NCBI GenBank assembly: GCA_028282545.1
Contig: JANQHT010000076.1
Span: forward strand, 1 to 47,039
DNA length: 47,039 nucleotides
Direction of reading: 5' to 3'
Origin: Spirochaetales bacterium
Lineage (GTDB): Bacteria > Spirochaetota > Spirochaetia > DSM-27196 > Alkalispirochaetaceae
Shown: piece after piece, positions 1 to 8,712 of the stretch
Position numbering within the stretch: the first letter of the stretch is position 1
Layout: every line of letters begins with the position of its first letter
Notes under the pieces: generated by a model
What the model was told of the DNA's origin: nothing
Database searches by the model: none
What the model saw: the letters and a program-made list of their open reading frames with translations, nothing else
Program-made: the position numbers and the translations under genes

Positions 1-1
1 C

Positions 2-2221
2 GTGAGAATCACGGGAGCGGCAGACTTGGCTGGGAACGTGATGGATGGGACGACTGAGGCGGACCGGTTCTCGATCGACACGAAAAACCCGACGGTGACA
101 GGTTTGTCGGTATCAGACGGGACGGACGCCGTAGTACTGGACGGGGACGTGAGCGGCGATCTGACGATAACGATCGATTATTCAGAGGCTATGGTGACCC
201 ATCCGGCCGGTGCCCAGACGAATGAGCCCACGGTGGGTTTTGATCTTACGGGTGCGACCGTTGCGACCGGTGCCGACTCGGATATTACCAGCACGTTGGT
301 GAAGGACGAAACGGCGAGCCGGTGGACGGACGGGGACACCTATGTCGCCGTGTACGACATCGTTGACGGTGCCGATGAGGTCACGAACATCGATGTGACA
401 GTGACCGGAACGACCGACGTACACGGGAACGGTATGGTTGGACTCGTGAGTCAGGGCGACGTGAACTTCACTGTAGACACGATCACGCCGACGGTAACGG
501 GGGTAACGGGAAGCGGGACGGCGAGCGGCTCAGGCGGCGTGTTCATTGTGAACGATACGATAACAATCACGGCGGCGTTCTCGCAGAACGTGAGTGTAGC
601 CGGCGGAACACCTGAGATCGAACTGAACTCCGGTACGGGTGTGAAAGCAGCGTTCACCGGCGTGAGCGGAGCGGATGCGAGTTTTGCATACCAGGTGGTG
701 AGTGGAGAAGAGGCAAGTCCGCTCGAGTACACGAACGTAGCGACACTTGCGAACAATCTGGGCTCTGCAACGATCAGCGATGACAACGGGAATGTAGTGG
801 ACTACAACCTCCCGACGATCGGCGGCGGTACCTCACTCGCTCAAAGTACGCTCCTTGTAGACGGCATTGCGGCGCCCGTTGCGTTTGCAGCCGGTGGAGT
901 GACAACGCTGGATACGACGAACAACGGATATATCGATAGAATCAGGATCGTTTTCAACCAAAAAGTAAATGATTCAACGGTGGACCCAACTGATTTTACC
1001 GTCGTTGACACAGCTCCAACCCCCGATTTCGTGTACACCATCGCCGGCGTAGATTCCGATATCGCCAACGACAACACCGTTGTGCTCCTCCTGACGGAAA
1101 CGAGGATCGCGAACGACTACGATACAGGTATCAAACCGACAGTATCGCTGCTCACGGGCGGCGCCACCGACGTGGAGGATCTCTTCGGAAACGCGACAGC
1201 CGGAGCCAGTGAGACGAATCCTGTGGACGGAGCTGCTCCCGTATTGGTCTGGGCCCAGGGTGTAGAAAGCTCGGGCGATGGACTCTTGTTCAACGACTCT
1301 CAGGACAAACTGATTCTGACGTTTTCTGAGAAGATCCGCACGTACGATAACGGCTCGTATCCCAACACCAGGTCCGGCCACGCCGCGTTCTGGGAAGAGT
1401 ACCTGGAATTTGCAGATGGAATAACGGGGTCGGGATCGAATCTTCCGGGTCAAATCCACAACTACCCTGGTTCGGATCCCAACTCAGTCAACATCACGAT
1501 TGATCAGTACGATGACAAGGACTCGGACACTCAAATCTCCGTGGGAACGACAAAGGTCAACTTCAATCGGACATCTGCCATCGAAACAAGCGGCGCGATG
1601 ATCCAGGACGCGGCGGGAAATGAGGTGAACGATGGCGCTGCAACCGTTACGATTGACGCGGGCGCCGCACCGACGCCTTCCGTTGTCGAAACGTCCGGCG
1701 TATCCGCTGGCCCCGGCGTTTTAGGGGTATCGCTCGGCGAATCAAACCGGTCTGAGGCGTTGGTACCTGCACGGTCCGATCTGCGTTCAATACCCTTGTC
1801 GAACAGTATTGCGAATTTTGCTTCGTCTTCGAGATCCGAGTCTCCTTCATCATTTCGGAATACGGCCGGCCGGGGTGCAGCCGGCGGTGCCGGGAGCGAC
1901 AACGTGGTGAGGAGAGCAGGCGACCAAGACGTATCGCAACCAAACGAGTCTAGTGATAGTTCGCCACGATCTTCGATTCGTTCATCGGTCGATGCCCCTT
2001 CGGCAACCGGTTCTCATCTATCGTCCAACACAACTACAACTGCCGGGCCACAGGTTCCCGTTGCAGATCAGGTTACACGGCAGAACCCGGCAGGTGAACA
2101 ACAGGTGTTGAATGAACCACTTCATTCGCCTTTCGAGTACCGGTTGTTGGTGGTGTTTTTGCTTCTATCGGCGATTGTTGGATTGGTAGCAGTATTCCGC
2201 CTCCGTAGCTCACGGAGATAG
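2..2221 (+). CDS. Exported Ig-like repeat protein with C-terminal membrane anchor (5' partial)
   Basis: The frame is open from the first bases, so the N-terminus and any signal peptide lie outside the window. The visible 739 residues hold beta-sandwich repeats of bacterial Ig-like/SwmB character: Asp/Thr/Val/Gly-rich units containing phrases such as IDTKNPTVTG and VDTITPTVTG about 150 residues apart, and later LTFSEKI. Residues about 560-705 are a Ser/Pro/Asn-rich low-complexity stalk. The last 25 residues are a hydrophobic helix (LLVVFLLLSAIVGLVAVF) followed by RLRSSRR, a stop-transfer anchor. I infer a surface or periplasmic adhesin-like protein held by its C-terminus. The next gene starts 3 nt after the stop codon, so the two are probably co-transcribed. 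The ligand is unknown. Confidence 0.75.
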   Translation: MRITGAADLAGNVMDGTTEADRFSIDTKNPTVTGLSVSDGTDAVVLDGDVSGDLTITIDYSEAMVTHPAGAQTNEPTVGFDLTGATVATGADSDITSTLVKDETASRWTDGDTYVAVYDIVDGADEVTNIDVTVTGTTDVHGNGMVGLVSQGDVNFTVDTITPTVTGVTGSGTASGSGGVFIVNDTITITAAFSQNVSVAGGTPEIELNSGTGVKAAFTGVSGADASFAYQVVSGEEASPLEYTNVATLANNLGSATISDDNGNVVDYNLPTIGGGTSLAQSTLLVDGIAAPVAFAAGGVTTLDTTNNGYIDRIRIVFNQKVNDSTVDPTDFTVVDTAPTPDFVYTIAGVDSDIANDNTVVLLLTETRIANDYDTGIKPTVSLLTGGATDVEDLFGNATAGASETNPVDGAAPVLVWAQGVESSGDGLLFNDSQDKLILTFSEKIRTYDNGSYPNTRSGHAAFWEEYLEFADGITGSGSNLPGQIHNYPGSDPNSVNITIDQYDDKDSDTQISVGTTKVNFNRTSAIETSGAMIQDAAGNEVNDGAATVTIDAGAAPTPSVVETSGVSAGPGVLGVSLGESNRSEALVPARSDLRSIPLSNSIANFASSSRSESPSSFRNTAGRGAAGGAGSDNVVRRAGDQDVSQPNESSDSSPRSSIRSSVDAPSATGSHLSSNTTTTAGPQVPVADQVTRQNPAGEQQVLNEPLHSPFEYRLLVVFLLLSAIVGLVAVFRLRSSRR

Positions 2222-2224
2222 AAC

Positions 2225-5200
2225 GTGCCCGCACGTTTTTGCCGCCGGAGTGTGCTTGTCGCCGTTTTTGCTGCCGCCGCGTCTGTAGCGGCGGCACAAC
2301 CGCTCCTGGTGGTGATTGATTCGCCCCTGGACGGACAGACCTACGGCACGGAGATCACCGTTCGCGGCGTTGCGGGCGAACGGAACGATGCGAACCGGAT
2401 CGGTACACCCGTCGGTGCGGGAACGCCCGTGGTGTGGGCGGTCCTGGGTTCCGGTACCTCCGGAGAGACTACAACCGGCGGCGACGGGCGGTTCGCCTTT
2501 GCCGTTCCAACATCGAGCTTTTCCGGCAACCGGGAACTGCTCGTAGGCGTCGGGGGCGCCCCGGAACGGTACGGAACGGCGGTGATCGAAATCAGGTCCC
2601 AGGCGTACGCCCTGCGAACGCGCCCGCCCGATTCGACGATTGACACCGCCTGGCAACTTCGCGAACCGGTTCTCAGCGTCTCGCCCGAGTATCCCCTATT
2701 TTCAACGCCGGAACCACCGGACGTGCCGTTTGATTCGGAGCGCGATCTCGCGTTGGAAGAGCCCCGTTATGCGGTCCTGCCGGGTCAGCGGAACCGCTTG
2801 GTCCCCGAGCGCGTGGCCGAGGCTGAACGGGACAGTCGCCCGGAACCGCCTCTGTGGAGCAGGTTCCCGGCGCCCTTTGACCTGAGCGAGGTGGGCTTGG
2901 CGACGCTGCCCGCCGCGATTCGCCCGGAGATCCTCTTTCCCCCGCCGCCGACGGCTCCCTATCTCGCGATCGACGCGGAGTCGCTGTCCGATTTTTATCG
3001 GGACGAAGTCGTTATTCGCGGCGTTGTCGGTGATTCCGGCGAAATCCCGATCACGTCGCTGAGCATCGAGGAGCTTCGGTACGAGGTTCCGGGTACGGAC
3101 GTACGGGGCGAGGTTTTCTGGGACCTTTTTGACGGGACATTCTCGATTCGACTGGATACGAGATCGTTCTCGGGGCAGAAGAAGGTGCTCATCACGGCGC
3201 TCAACTCGTCGGGCCTGGAGCGGACGGAAGAGGTGACGCTCTTTGACGGCAGCATCAAGCCGGAGATATCGTTCTTCTCACCCGGCGACGGTACACCCTT
3301 TGGCCGCGCCGTTCGCGTAACCGGTCGTGTTGTCGATCCGTCACCCGATCGCGGTCAACCGCGGGGGATCGTTTCCGTTCGGTACGAAATTTACGCGGAA
3401 GAGGTGGGTACCGGTTCGCGCGAAGTATTCGGCGACGTATCGCTCGAACCGAACGGTGATTTCTCGATCGAATTTGTTACGGAGGGCATGTTCGGAGACC
3501 AGGTAGTCCACGTCATCGCGGAAGGTGTAAACGGTGCCGAAAGCGAGCGACGCATCGTGCTATTTCCCGGGGCAACCGACATACCCACCTTCCGTTCCGA
3601 GCCCGGTGACGGGGAGATCACCCTGTTGTGGGAACGCGTTCCCGGACTCAAAATGTATACCGTCGTTGTGCAGGGGCCCGCGGGGCAAACTGAGTTGAAC
3701 GACGTGGAGCCCCCCTTTCGCGTGACGGACCTCGTCAACGGTGAGCGCTATGAGTTCCGGTTGGTCGGCGACGGTCCCGGTTTTGCGGAACCGCTCACCT
3801 CAGACGTCGTTGTCAACATACCGCTTTCGGACCGGATGCTCGTACCGCGCGTAGCGGGCGGGTATCGGCGCATCGATGTCGAGTGGACGCCCGTTCCCGG
3901 CGCGGCCGACTACGACATCTTCCGGTCGGAAGCCGCCGATGGACCCTTTCTTCGTCGGGCACGGATCACCGGGGCCGAGTTCACGGATCGGGACGTTCGC
4001 TTCGGGGCCAACTACTACTACCGGGTGGCGCCCGCCGTCAAGAACGCACTATCCTCGGTGGCGCGGGAAGGGACGTCCCAACTGCTGCCGGCGGAACCGC
4101 TCGTCTCCAGCGCCCTCTTCCCGGCGACCGGAGCGCGTGCAACCGCGACACTGGGCGACTACGTGCTCTTCGCCCGGGACGGCGGTATTGATGTGATCGA
4201 CGTCTTTGATCCCGTGGATCCGTCGGTCGTCGCTGAGATCGAAACGGTGGACGTTCGCGCCATGACCACATTCGACACGCTGCTCTGCGTGGCCGACGGG
4301 AGCGCGGGAATCAAGGTGTTCGACATACAGACACCCACGGCGCCGGAACTGATCGGTTCAGTGTCCGCTGATACGGTGACGGATGTCGCCGCTCTAGGCG
4401 ATTTGGACGCCGACGAATTCCTGCTCTATACGGCCGGCGGCCGGGAGGGAATCGCAGTCTACCGGATCGATCGGTATCGCGCGCCGGAACGCATCGAAAC
4501 GGGCTCTGAGGAAGTGGCCGTGGAATCGCTCGTTTTTGTCGGGGAACGACTCGTCGGGGTCGGCGCCGCCGGTCTTTCCGTCTGGTCGATCGACGCCGAT
4601 GGAGTGCCCCGGCTACAGAGCGTTGACTCCGCCCTATCCGCCCAATCGGTGGCGGCACTGGGAACGCGCCTCTACCTGGGAAGCGATGACGGGGTGGTCG
4701 CGGTAGAAATCGACGAGGCCGGTGAGACGCGAACGCTTGTCCGGGTTCCCCTCGAGGGTGTCCGGGAGATCGCGGTTCGTAGCGTGTTCGACGGCCGGGA
4801 ACTGATTTACGTCACCGCTTCCGAGGGGCTCGCCGTCTTTGACATGTCCGATGTGAGCTATCCCACACCTTTCGGTGTGTTCTCGGCATCGGACGCATCG
4901 GGCGTTGCCGTACGCGACGACGTTTCCGGGCGACCCTTCGCGTACCTGGGGAACGAGTCGGGGCTTACCATCGTGGACGTCTATGTTCTGGGGCGATCCT
5001 TGACGATCGGTTCCGCCCGGACACCCGGGAACAGCGTGGGTGTACACGCCGTGGAGCTTGCCGACGGGCGTCGCGTCGCCGCGGTGGGCGACGGGGTAGG
5101 TGGGGTTCGGCTCTACGACGTGACGGCCCCGGACCGGGGGGTGTCGCTGATCGGCCGTATTCCCCTTGAACGGTGCCGTTCCGCCACGATCGCGGTGCAC

Positions 5201-5947
5201 CCCGAACGCGGTCCGCTCGTTCTCGCGGTGGACGAGTTCGCGGGACTCCTGGTGTACGCCCTGGAAGAGGTGATCGCAACACCGCCGGACGCAGAGCCGC
5301 CGCTCCTGGCCGAGGTACCCGGGGACGGCGAGATACGGAGCGTCTTTGCCGGACAGCCGGGCGTATTGGAGGGGCGGTGGGTACTGGCGGTCGCGGATCG
5401 CCGGGCGGGACTCGTTTTGATGGACGCGACGGAGATCGAGGATATTTCCACCGTATCTTCAATCGAACTTCCGCGCGTCGACGATGTGACGTTCTCCGGT
5501 GACACCCTGTTCGCGGCGGACTCCAGGATCGGCCTCGTTGCGGTGTCGGTGGGGGCGGACGGGACGCTCACCCGGGAAGCGGAGCTCCCCTTACGCTGGG
5601 CCCGGAGCGTGGCCGTAGAGGGCGATACCGTTGCCGTGGTGGGCGAGGAGGGGCTTTCCCTCGCAACTTACGAGAGCGACGCCGGGCGACTCAGCCGGCT
5701 GGGCCTCTACCGCACGGAACACGCCGAAGACGTCGTTCTGCGCGACACCTACGCCTATCTGGCGGAAGGGATCCGCGGTTTCCGGGTAATCGACGTCTAT
5801 AACCCGGCTCGTCCGTTGCTCGTGAGCGGCTCAGACGTTCCGTACGCGATATCCGTGGACGAGTTAGGGGAAGTCGCGGTTATCGCGAGCGGCCGGGGAA
5901 TCGAAGTCGTCCAAATCCTGGTTCCGAGCTGGCTCACGACCCGCTGA
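2225..5947 (+). CDS. Large secreted protein with fibronectin-III and LVIVD beta-propeller repeats
   Basis: This 1240-residue protein starts at GTG 2225. Residues 1-24 form a signal peptide (Arg-rich start, VLVAVFAAAASVAAA, then Gln). Residues about 30-450 contain Ig-like beta domains with repeated phrases such as VVIRGVVGDSGE and RVTGRVVDPS. Two fibronectin type III-like domains follow at about 455-620 (EITLLWERVPG, RIDVEWTPVPGAADY). From about 635 to the end there are many LVIVD-type repeats (GGIDVIDVFDPVDPSVV, AGIKVFDIQTPTAPELIG, RGFRVIDVYNPARPLLV), expected to fold as one or two beta-propellers. LVIVD proteins are extracytoplasmic and mostly uncharacterised; a role in binding or surface assembly is inference. 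It sits 3 nt after the anchored Ig-like protein and 1 nt before the next gene. Confidence 0.85.
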   Translation: MPARFCRRSVLVAVFAAAASVAAAQPLLVVIDSPLDGQTYGTEITVRGVAGERNDANRIGTPVGAGTPVVWAVLGSGTSGETTTGGDGRFAFAVPTSSFSGNRELLVGVGGAPERYGTAVIEIRSQAYALRTRPPDSTIDTAWQLREPVLSVSPEYPLFSTPEPPDVPFDSERDLALEEPRYAVLPGQRNRLVPERVAEAERDSRPEPPLWSRFPAPFDLSEVGLATLPAAIRPEILFPPPPTAPYLAIDAESLSDFYRDEVVIRGVVGDSGEIPITSLSIEELRYEVPGTDVRGEVFWDLFDGTFSIRLDTRSFSGQKKVLITALNSSGLERTEEVTLFDGSIKPEISFFSPGDGTPFGRAVRVTGRVVDPSPDRGQPRGIVSVRYEIYAEEVGTGSREVFGDVSLEPNGDFSIEFVTEGMFGDQVVHVIAEGVNGAESERRIVLFPGATDIPTFRSEPGDGEITLLWERVPGLKMYTVVVQGPAGQTELNDVEPPFRVTDLVNGERYEFRLVGDGPGFAEPLTSDVVVNIPLSDRMLVPRVAGGYRRIDVEWTPVPGAADYDIFRSEAADGPFLRRARITGAEFTDRDVRFGANYYYRVAPAVKNALSSVAREGTSQLLPAEPLVSSALFPATGARATATLGDYVLFARDGGIDVIDVFDPVDPSVVAEIETVDVRAMTTFDTLLCVADGSAGIKVFDIQTPTAPELIGSVSADTVTDVAALGDLDADEFLLYTAGGREGIAVYRIDRYRAPERIETGSEEVAVESLVFVGERLVGVGAAGLSVWSIDADGVPRLQSVDSALSAQSVAALGTRLYLGSDDGVVAVEIDEAGETRTLVRVPLEGVREIAVRSVFDGRELIYVTASEGLAVFDMSDVSYPTPFGVFSASDASGVAVRDDVSGRPFAYLGNESGLTIVDVYVLGRSLTIGSARTPGNSVGVHAVELADGRRVAAVGDGVGGVRLYDVTAPDRGVSLIGRIPLERCRSATIAVHPERGPLVLAVDEFAGLLVYALEEVIATPPDAEPPLLAEVPGDGEIRSVFAGQPGVLEGRWVLAVADRRAGLVLMDATEIEDISTVSSIELPRVDDVTFSGDTLFAADSRIGLVAVSVGADGTLTREAELPLRWARSVAVEGDTVAVVGEEGLSLATYESDAGRLSRLGLYRTEHAEDVVLRDTYAYLAEGIRGFRVIDVYNPARPLLVSGSDVPYAISVDELGEVAVIASGRGIEVVQILVPSWLTTR

Positions 5948-5948
5948 C

Positions 5949-6428
5949 ATGGCGCCGGCGCACGTGCAGGGCGTCCGGCGGTTGTCTGCCCGGGAACGGG
6001 AAGCCGCGGTACTCGACGTAAGCAACCTCCTCTGGACCTTTTCACGCCCCTCGATAGGGATTCCCCCGGACATGGAGCGGTTACACCCGGTCGTCCGCGC
6101 TCTCCGTGCCGCCGGCGTCCGGACCATAGTCGGTGTTGCAGATGCGAACGTGACATCGCTCCTGGGGGAGGGCGGATTGGACACCGTCGCCGAAGGGCTC
6201 TTTGATCGGTTTGAAGTCGTTCAGACCGGTACACCGGCGGATACGCGCATCCTTGAGATCGCCCGCCGCGCCCCGGCGTTCGTCGTCTCGAACGATCGCT
6301 TCCGGGAGTGGAAACGACGCGACCGCTGGGTGAAACGGAACATACACCGGTTGCTGATGACGGCCGTACCGGACGAATCGTGCGCCGGGGGGGTGCGCCT
6401 CGGATTTGCTCTTCCCTCGGAGGAATAA
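5949..6428 (+). CDS. NYN/Zc3h12a-like endoribonuclease-fold protein
   Basis: A 159-residue cytoplasmic protein. The pattern resembles the NYN/Zc3h12a (PIN-like) RNase fold: Asp23 in VLDVSNLLW, Asp65 in VADAN, Asp98 in PADTRIL and Asp116 in VVSNDRF could form the acidic metal-binding cluster. A basic segment follows (residues 117-130, FREWKRRDRWVKR), as is common in these nucleases. Metal-dependent single-strand RNA cleavage is known for the family; the target here is unknown. The ATG lies 1 nt after the stop of the LVIVD protein with no clear ribosome-binding site, so it probably depends on coupled translation. Confidence in the fold is moderate, in the biological role low. Confidence 0.6.
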   Translation: MAPAHVQGVRRLSAREREAAVLDVSNLLWTFSRPSIGIPPDMERLHPVVRALRAAGVRTIVGVADANVTSLLGEGGLDTVAEGLFDRFEVVQTGTPADTRILEIARRAPAFVVSNDRFREWKRRDRWVKRNIHRLLMTAVPDESCAGGVRLGFALPSEE

Positions 6429-6433
6429 CGCGA

Positions 6434-6462
6434 TTGCCCCGGGCGATACCATTGCGTACCAT
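6434..6462 (+). promoter_or_regulatory. Candidate promoter of the NifS-SelD fusion gene
   Basis: TTGCCC (6434-6439) and TACCAT (6457-6462) are separated by 17 nt. The ATG at 6469 lies only 7 nt after the -10-like box and has no Shine-Dalgarno sequence, so transcription may begin at the start codon. Assigned by eye. Confidence 0.35.
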
Positions 6463-6468
6463 ACCGCT

Positions 6469-8712
6469 ATGACAACGGCCCCTGGCAACGACCCGATCTA
6501 CCTGGACTACAACGCCACCACGCCGCTCCATCCCGAGGTGGCCGCGGCGATGAAACCGTACCTGACCGGCGGGTTCGGGAACCCCTCGTCCTCGCACCGT
6601 TTTGGAGCGGAGAACGCCCGCGCCGTTTCGCAAGCGCGGCGGGAAGTGGCAACCCTCATCAACGCCGAGCTGTCGGAGGTGATCTTCACCGGAGGCGGCA
6701 GTGAATCGAACAACCTCGCCATTCGCGGTGCGGCGCGAAACGGCACGAGCCGGGGGCGACACGTGATAACCAGTGCGATCGAGCACCCCGCCGTGGCCCA
6801 AGTCTGTTCATACCTGGAGCGGGAGGGCTTTAAAGTCACCCGCGTACCGGTGGATCGCTTTGGACGCGTGGACCCGGCGGACGTAGAATCGGCCGTTCGA
6901 CCCGACACTGTTCTCATTTCGGTGATGCACGGCAACAACGAAATCGGCACCATCCAGCCGATCCGCGCGATCGCGACGATCGCCCGCAGGTACGGTGCAC
7001 TCGTCCATACCGACGCGGCGCAGACGGTAGGCAAGATACCGGTGGACGTGCGCGCACTCGGCGTTGATCTGCTCTCGATCGCGGCCCATAAGTTGTACGG
7101 CCCAAAGGGTGTCGGGGCCCTTTTTGTCCGGGAGGGAGTCCGGATCGAGAAGATCCTCTTCGGCGCGGATCATGAACGGGACCTGCGGCCCGGGACGGAG
7201 AATGTCATGGGGATCGTGGGCTTTGGCGCGGCCGCTACAGCAGCGCGCCGGGAGGCGGGTGAACGCGGGCGCCACACCCGGGAGGCGCGCGACCTGCTTT
7301 GGAGGCGCCCCTCGGAGACGGGACCCCCGGTACCGATGAACGGCCACCCGGAGGAGCGCCTGCCCAACACGTTGAGCGTCAGTTTCCACGGTGTCGACGC
7401 GAATACCCTGCTCAGCGCCCTTCCCGGATTGGCCGCGTCCGCCGGCGCCGCCTGTCATGCGGACAGCCTTGAGACGTCTCCGGTAATCGAGGCGCTCGGC
7501 GTCGCGCCGGAAGATGCCATGGGAACGGTACGCTTTTCCACGGGGCGCTTCCTCTCGCGGGATGATATCGAACGCGCGGCTGTGCAGATCGTCGATGCGG
7601 CGCGTCGTCTCGTCCCGGAGGGGCGCGCTCACGAGCGTGGCGGCGCTCCCGCCGAATCCGCCGCCGGCGAGGTGCGCCTGACGCGCTTCACGCACGGGAT
7701 GGGGTGCGCCTGCAAGTTGCCGCCGGGGGCCCTCGAGGCGGTCCTAAGGCGTGTGCCGGTCCGGCCGGACCCGCGCGTGATAGGCGGTTTTGCGACGGCC
7801 GACGATGCGGCCCTCTTCGCGATCGACGACGAACGGCTTCTCATTCAGACGGTCGATTTCTTCACGCCCGTCGTGGACGACCCGTACGATTTCGGCGCCA
7901 TCGCCGCGGCAAACGCCTTGAGCGACGTCTACGCAATGGGAGGGAAACCGCTCTTCGCCTTGAGTATCGTCGCCTTCCCAATGGAGCGTCTGCCCCTGGA
8001 GGTTCTGGATCGAATCCTTGCGGGCGCTGCGGACGTTGCCGGTGAGGCGGGCGTATCGATCGTTGGAGGTCACTCGATTGACGACCGGGAACCGAAGTAC
8101 GGGCTGGCGGTGACGGGCGAGGTTGCACGGGACCGGGTGTTCACGAACGGCGGCGCGCGCCCCGGCGACAGGATCATCCTCACCAAACCGATCGGCACCG
8201 GCATCATTGCCACGGCGATCAAACGCGACCTCGCGTCGGAAGCGGTGACCGCCGCCGCCATCGCGACAATGAAAACGACCAACCGGATGGCCGCGGACCT
8301 TCTTGCCGAGGCCGGAACGATTCACGCCGTAACGGACGTCACCGGGTTCGGACTGATCGGTCACGCCCTTGAAGTGGCCCGGGCATCCGGGGTGAGTCTC
8401 CGGATCGATCCCGCATCGGTGCCGGTTCTCGACGAGGTCCGGGACCTTGCCGGGGCCGGCGTCGTTCCCGGTGGTACAAAGAGCAATCTCGCCTACGTGT
8501 CCGACCATGTGAAGTGGGAACCGGGCGTGTCGTCGATCGACCGGACGATTCTCTGTGACGCCCAGACGAGCGGCGGCCTCCTTGTCTCGGCGCCGCCGGA
8601 TGCCGCGGGTCGTTACGTGAAGCTCGCCCGTGACGCAGGTATACACGCCGTGGACATCGGTGAAGCGCTCGGCGGTGGCGACGGCGGTACCATCGTCGTC
8701 AGTCGGACATGA
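6469..8712 (+). CDS. selD: NifS-like cysteine desulfurase / selenocysteine lyase fused to selenophosphate synthetase
   Basis: This 747-residue protein has two enzyme domains. Residues about 8-385 are a class V aminotransferase-fold desulfurase: YLDYNATTPL at the start, PLP-binding Lys208 in AAHKLYGPKG, and catalytic-loop Cys329 in SAGAACHAD. Residues about 400-747 are SelD: the Gly-rich start GMGCACK carries Cys413 and Lys416, matching the catalytic Cys17/Lys20 of E. coli SelD, followed by VDFFTPVVDDPYDFG. The first domain can release selenium from selenocysteine and the second can make selenophosphate for Sec-tRNA or selenouridine synthesis, so the fusion suggests direct selenium hand-over (inference). 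An in-frame ATG at 6406 exists, but homology starts just after Met at 6469. The 3' end overlaps the convergent helicase gene by 14 nt. Confidence 0.9.
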   Translation: MTTAPGNDPIYLDYNATTPLHPEVAAAMKPYLTGGFGNPSSSHRFGAENARAVSQARREVATLINAELSEVIFTGGGSESNNLAIRGAARNGTSRGRHVITSAIEHPAVAQVCSYLEREGFKVTRVPVDRFGRVDPADVESAVRPDTVLISVMHGNNEIGTIQPIRAIATIARRYGALVHTDAAQTVGKIPVDVRALGVDLLSIAAHKLYGPKGVGALFVREGVRIEKILFGADHERDLRPGTENVMGIVGFGAAATAARREAGERGRHTREARDLLWRRPSETGPPVPMNGHPEERLPNTLSVSFHGVDANTLLSALPGLAASAGAACHADSLETSPVIEALGVAPEDAMGTVRFSTGRFLSRDDIERAAVQIVDAARRLVPEGRAHERGGAPAESAAGEVRLTRFTHGMGCACKLPPGALEAVLRRVPVRPDPRVIGGFATADDAALFAIDDERLLIQTVDFFTPVVDDPYDFGAIAAANALSDVYAMGGKPLFALSIVAFPMERLPLEVLDRILAGAADVAGEAGVSIVGGHSIDDREPKYGLAVTGEVARDRVFTNGGARPGDRIILTKPIGTGIIATAIKRDLASEAVTAAAIATMKTTNRMAADLLAEAGTIHAVTDVTGFGLIGHALEVARASGVSLRIDPASVPVLDEVRDLAGAGVVPGGTKSNLAYVSDHVKWEPGVSSIDRTILCDAQTSGGLLVSAPPDAAGRYVKLARDAGIHAVDIGEALGGGDGGTIVVSRT

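Noticed and set aside
7705..7715. Selenocysteine (in-frame TGA) in SelD
   Set aside because: The catalytic position is TGC (Cys413), and no in-frame TGA occurs in the gene.
7660..7720. Two separate genes (nifS and selD) joined by a missed stop
   Set aside because: The frame runs without interruption through a plausible linker, there is no internal ribosome-binding site or start near the SelD domain, and both active sites are intact.
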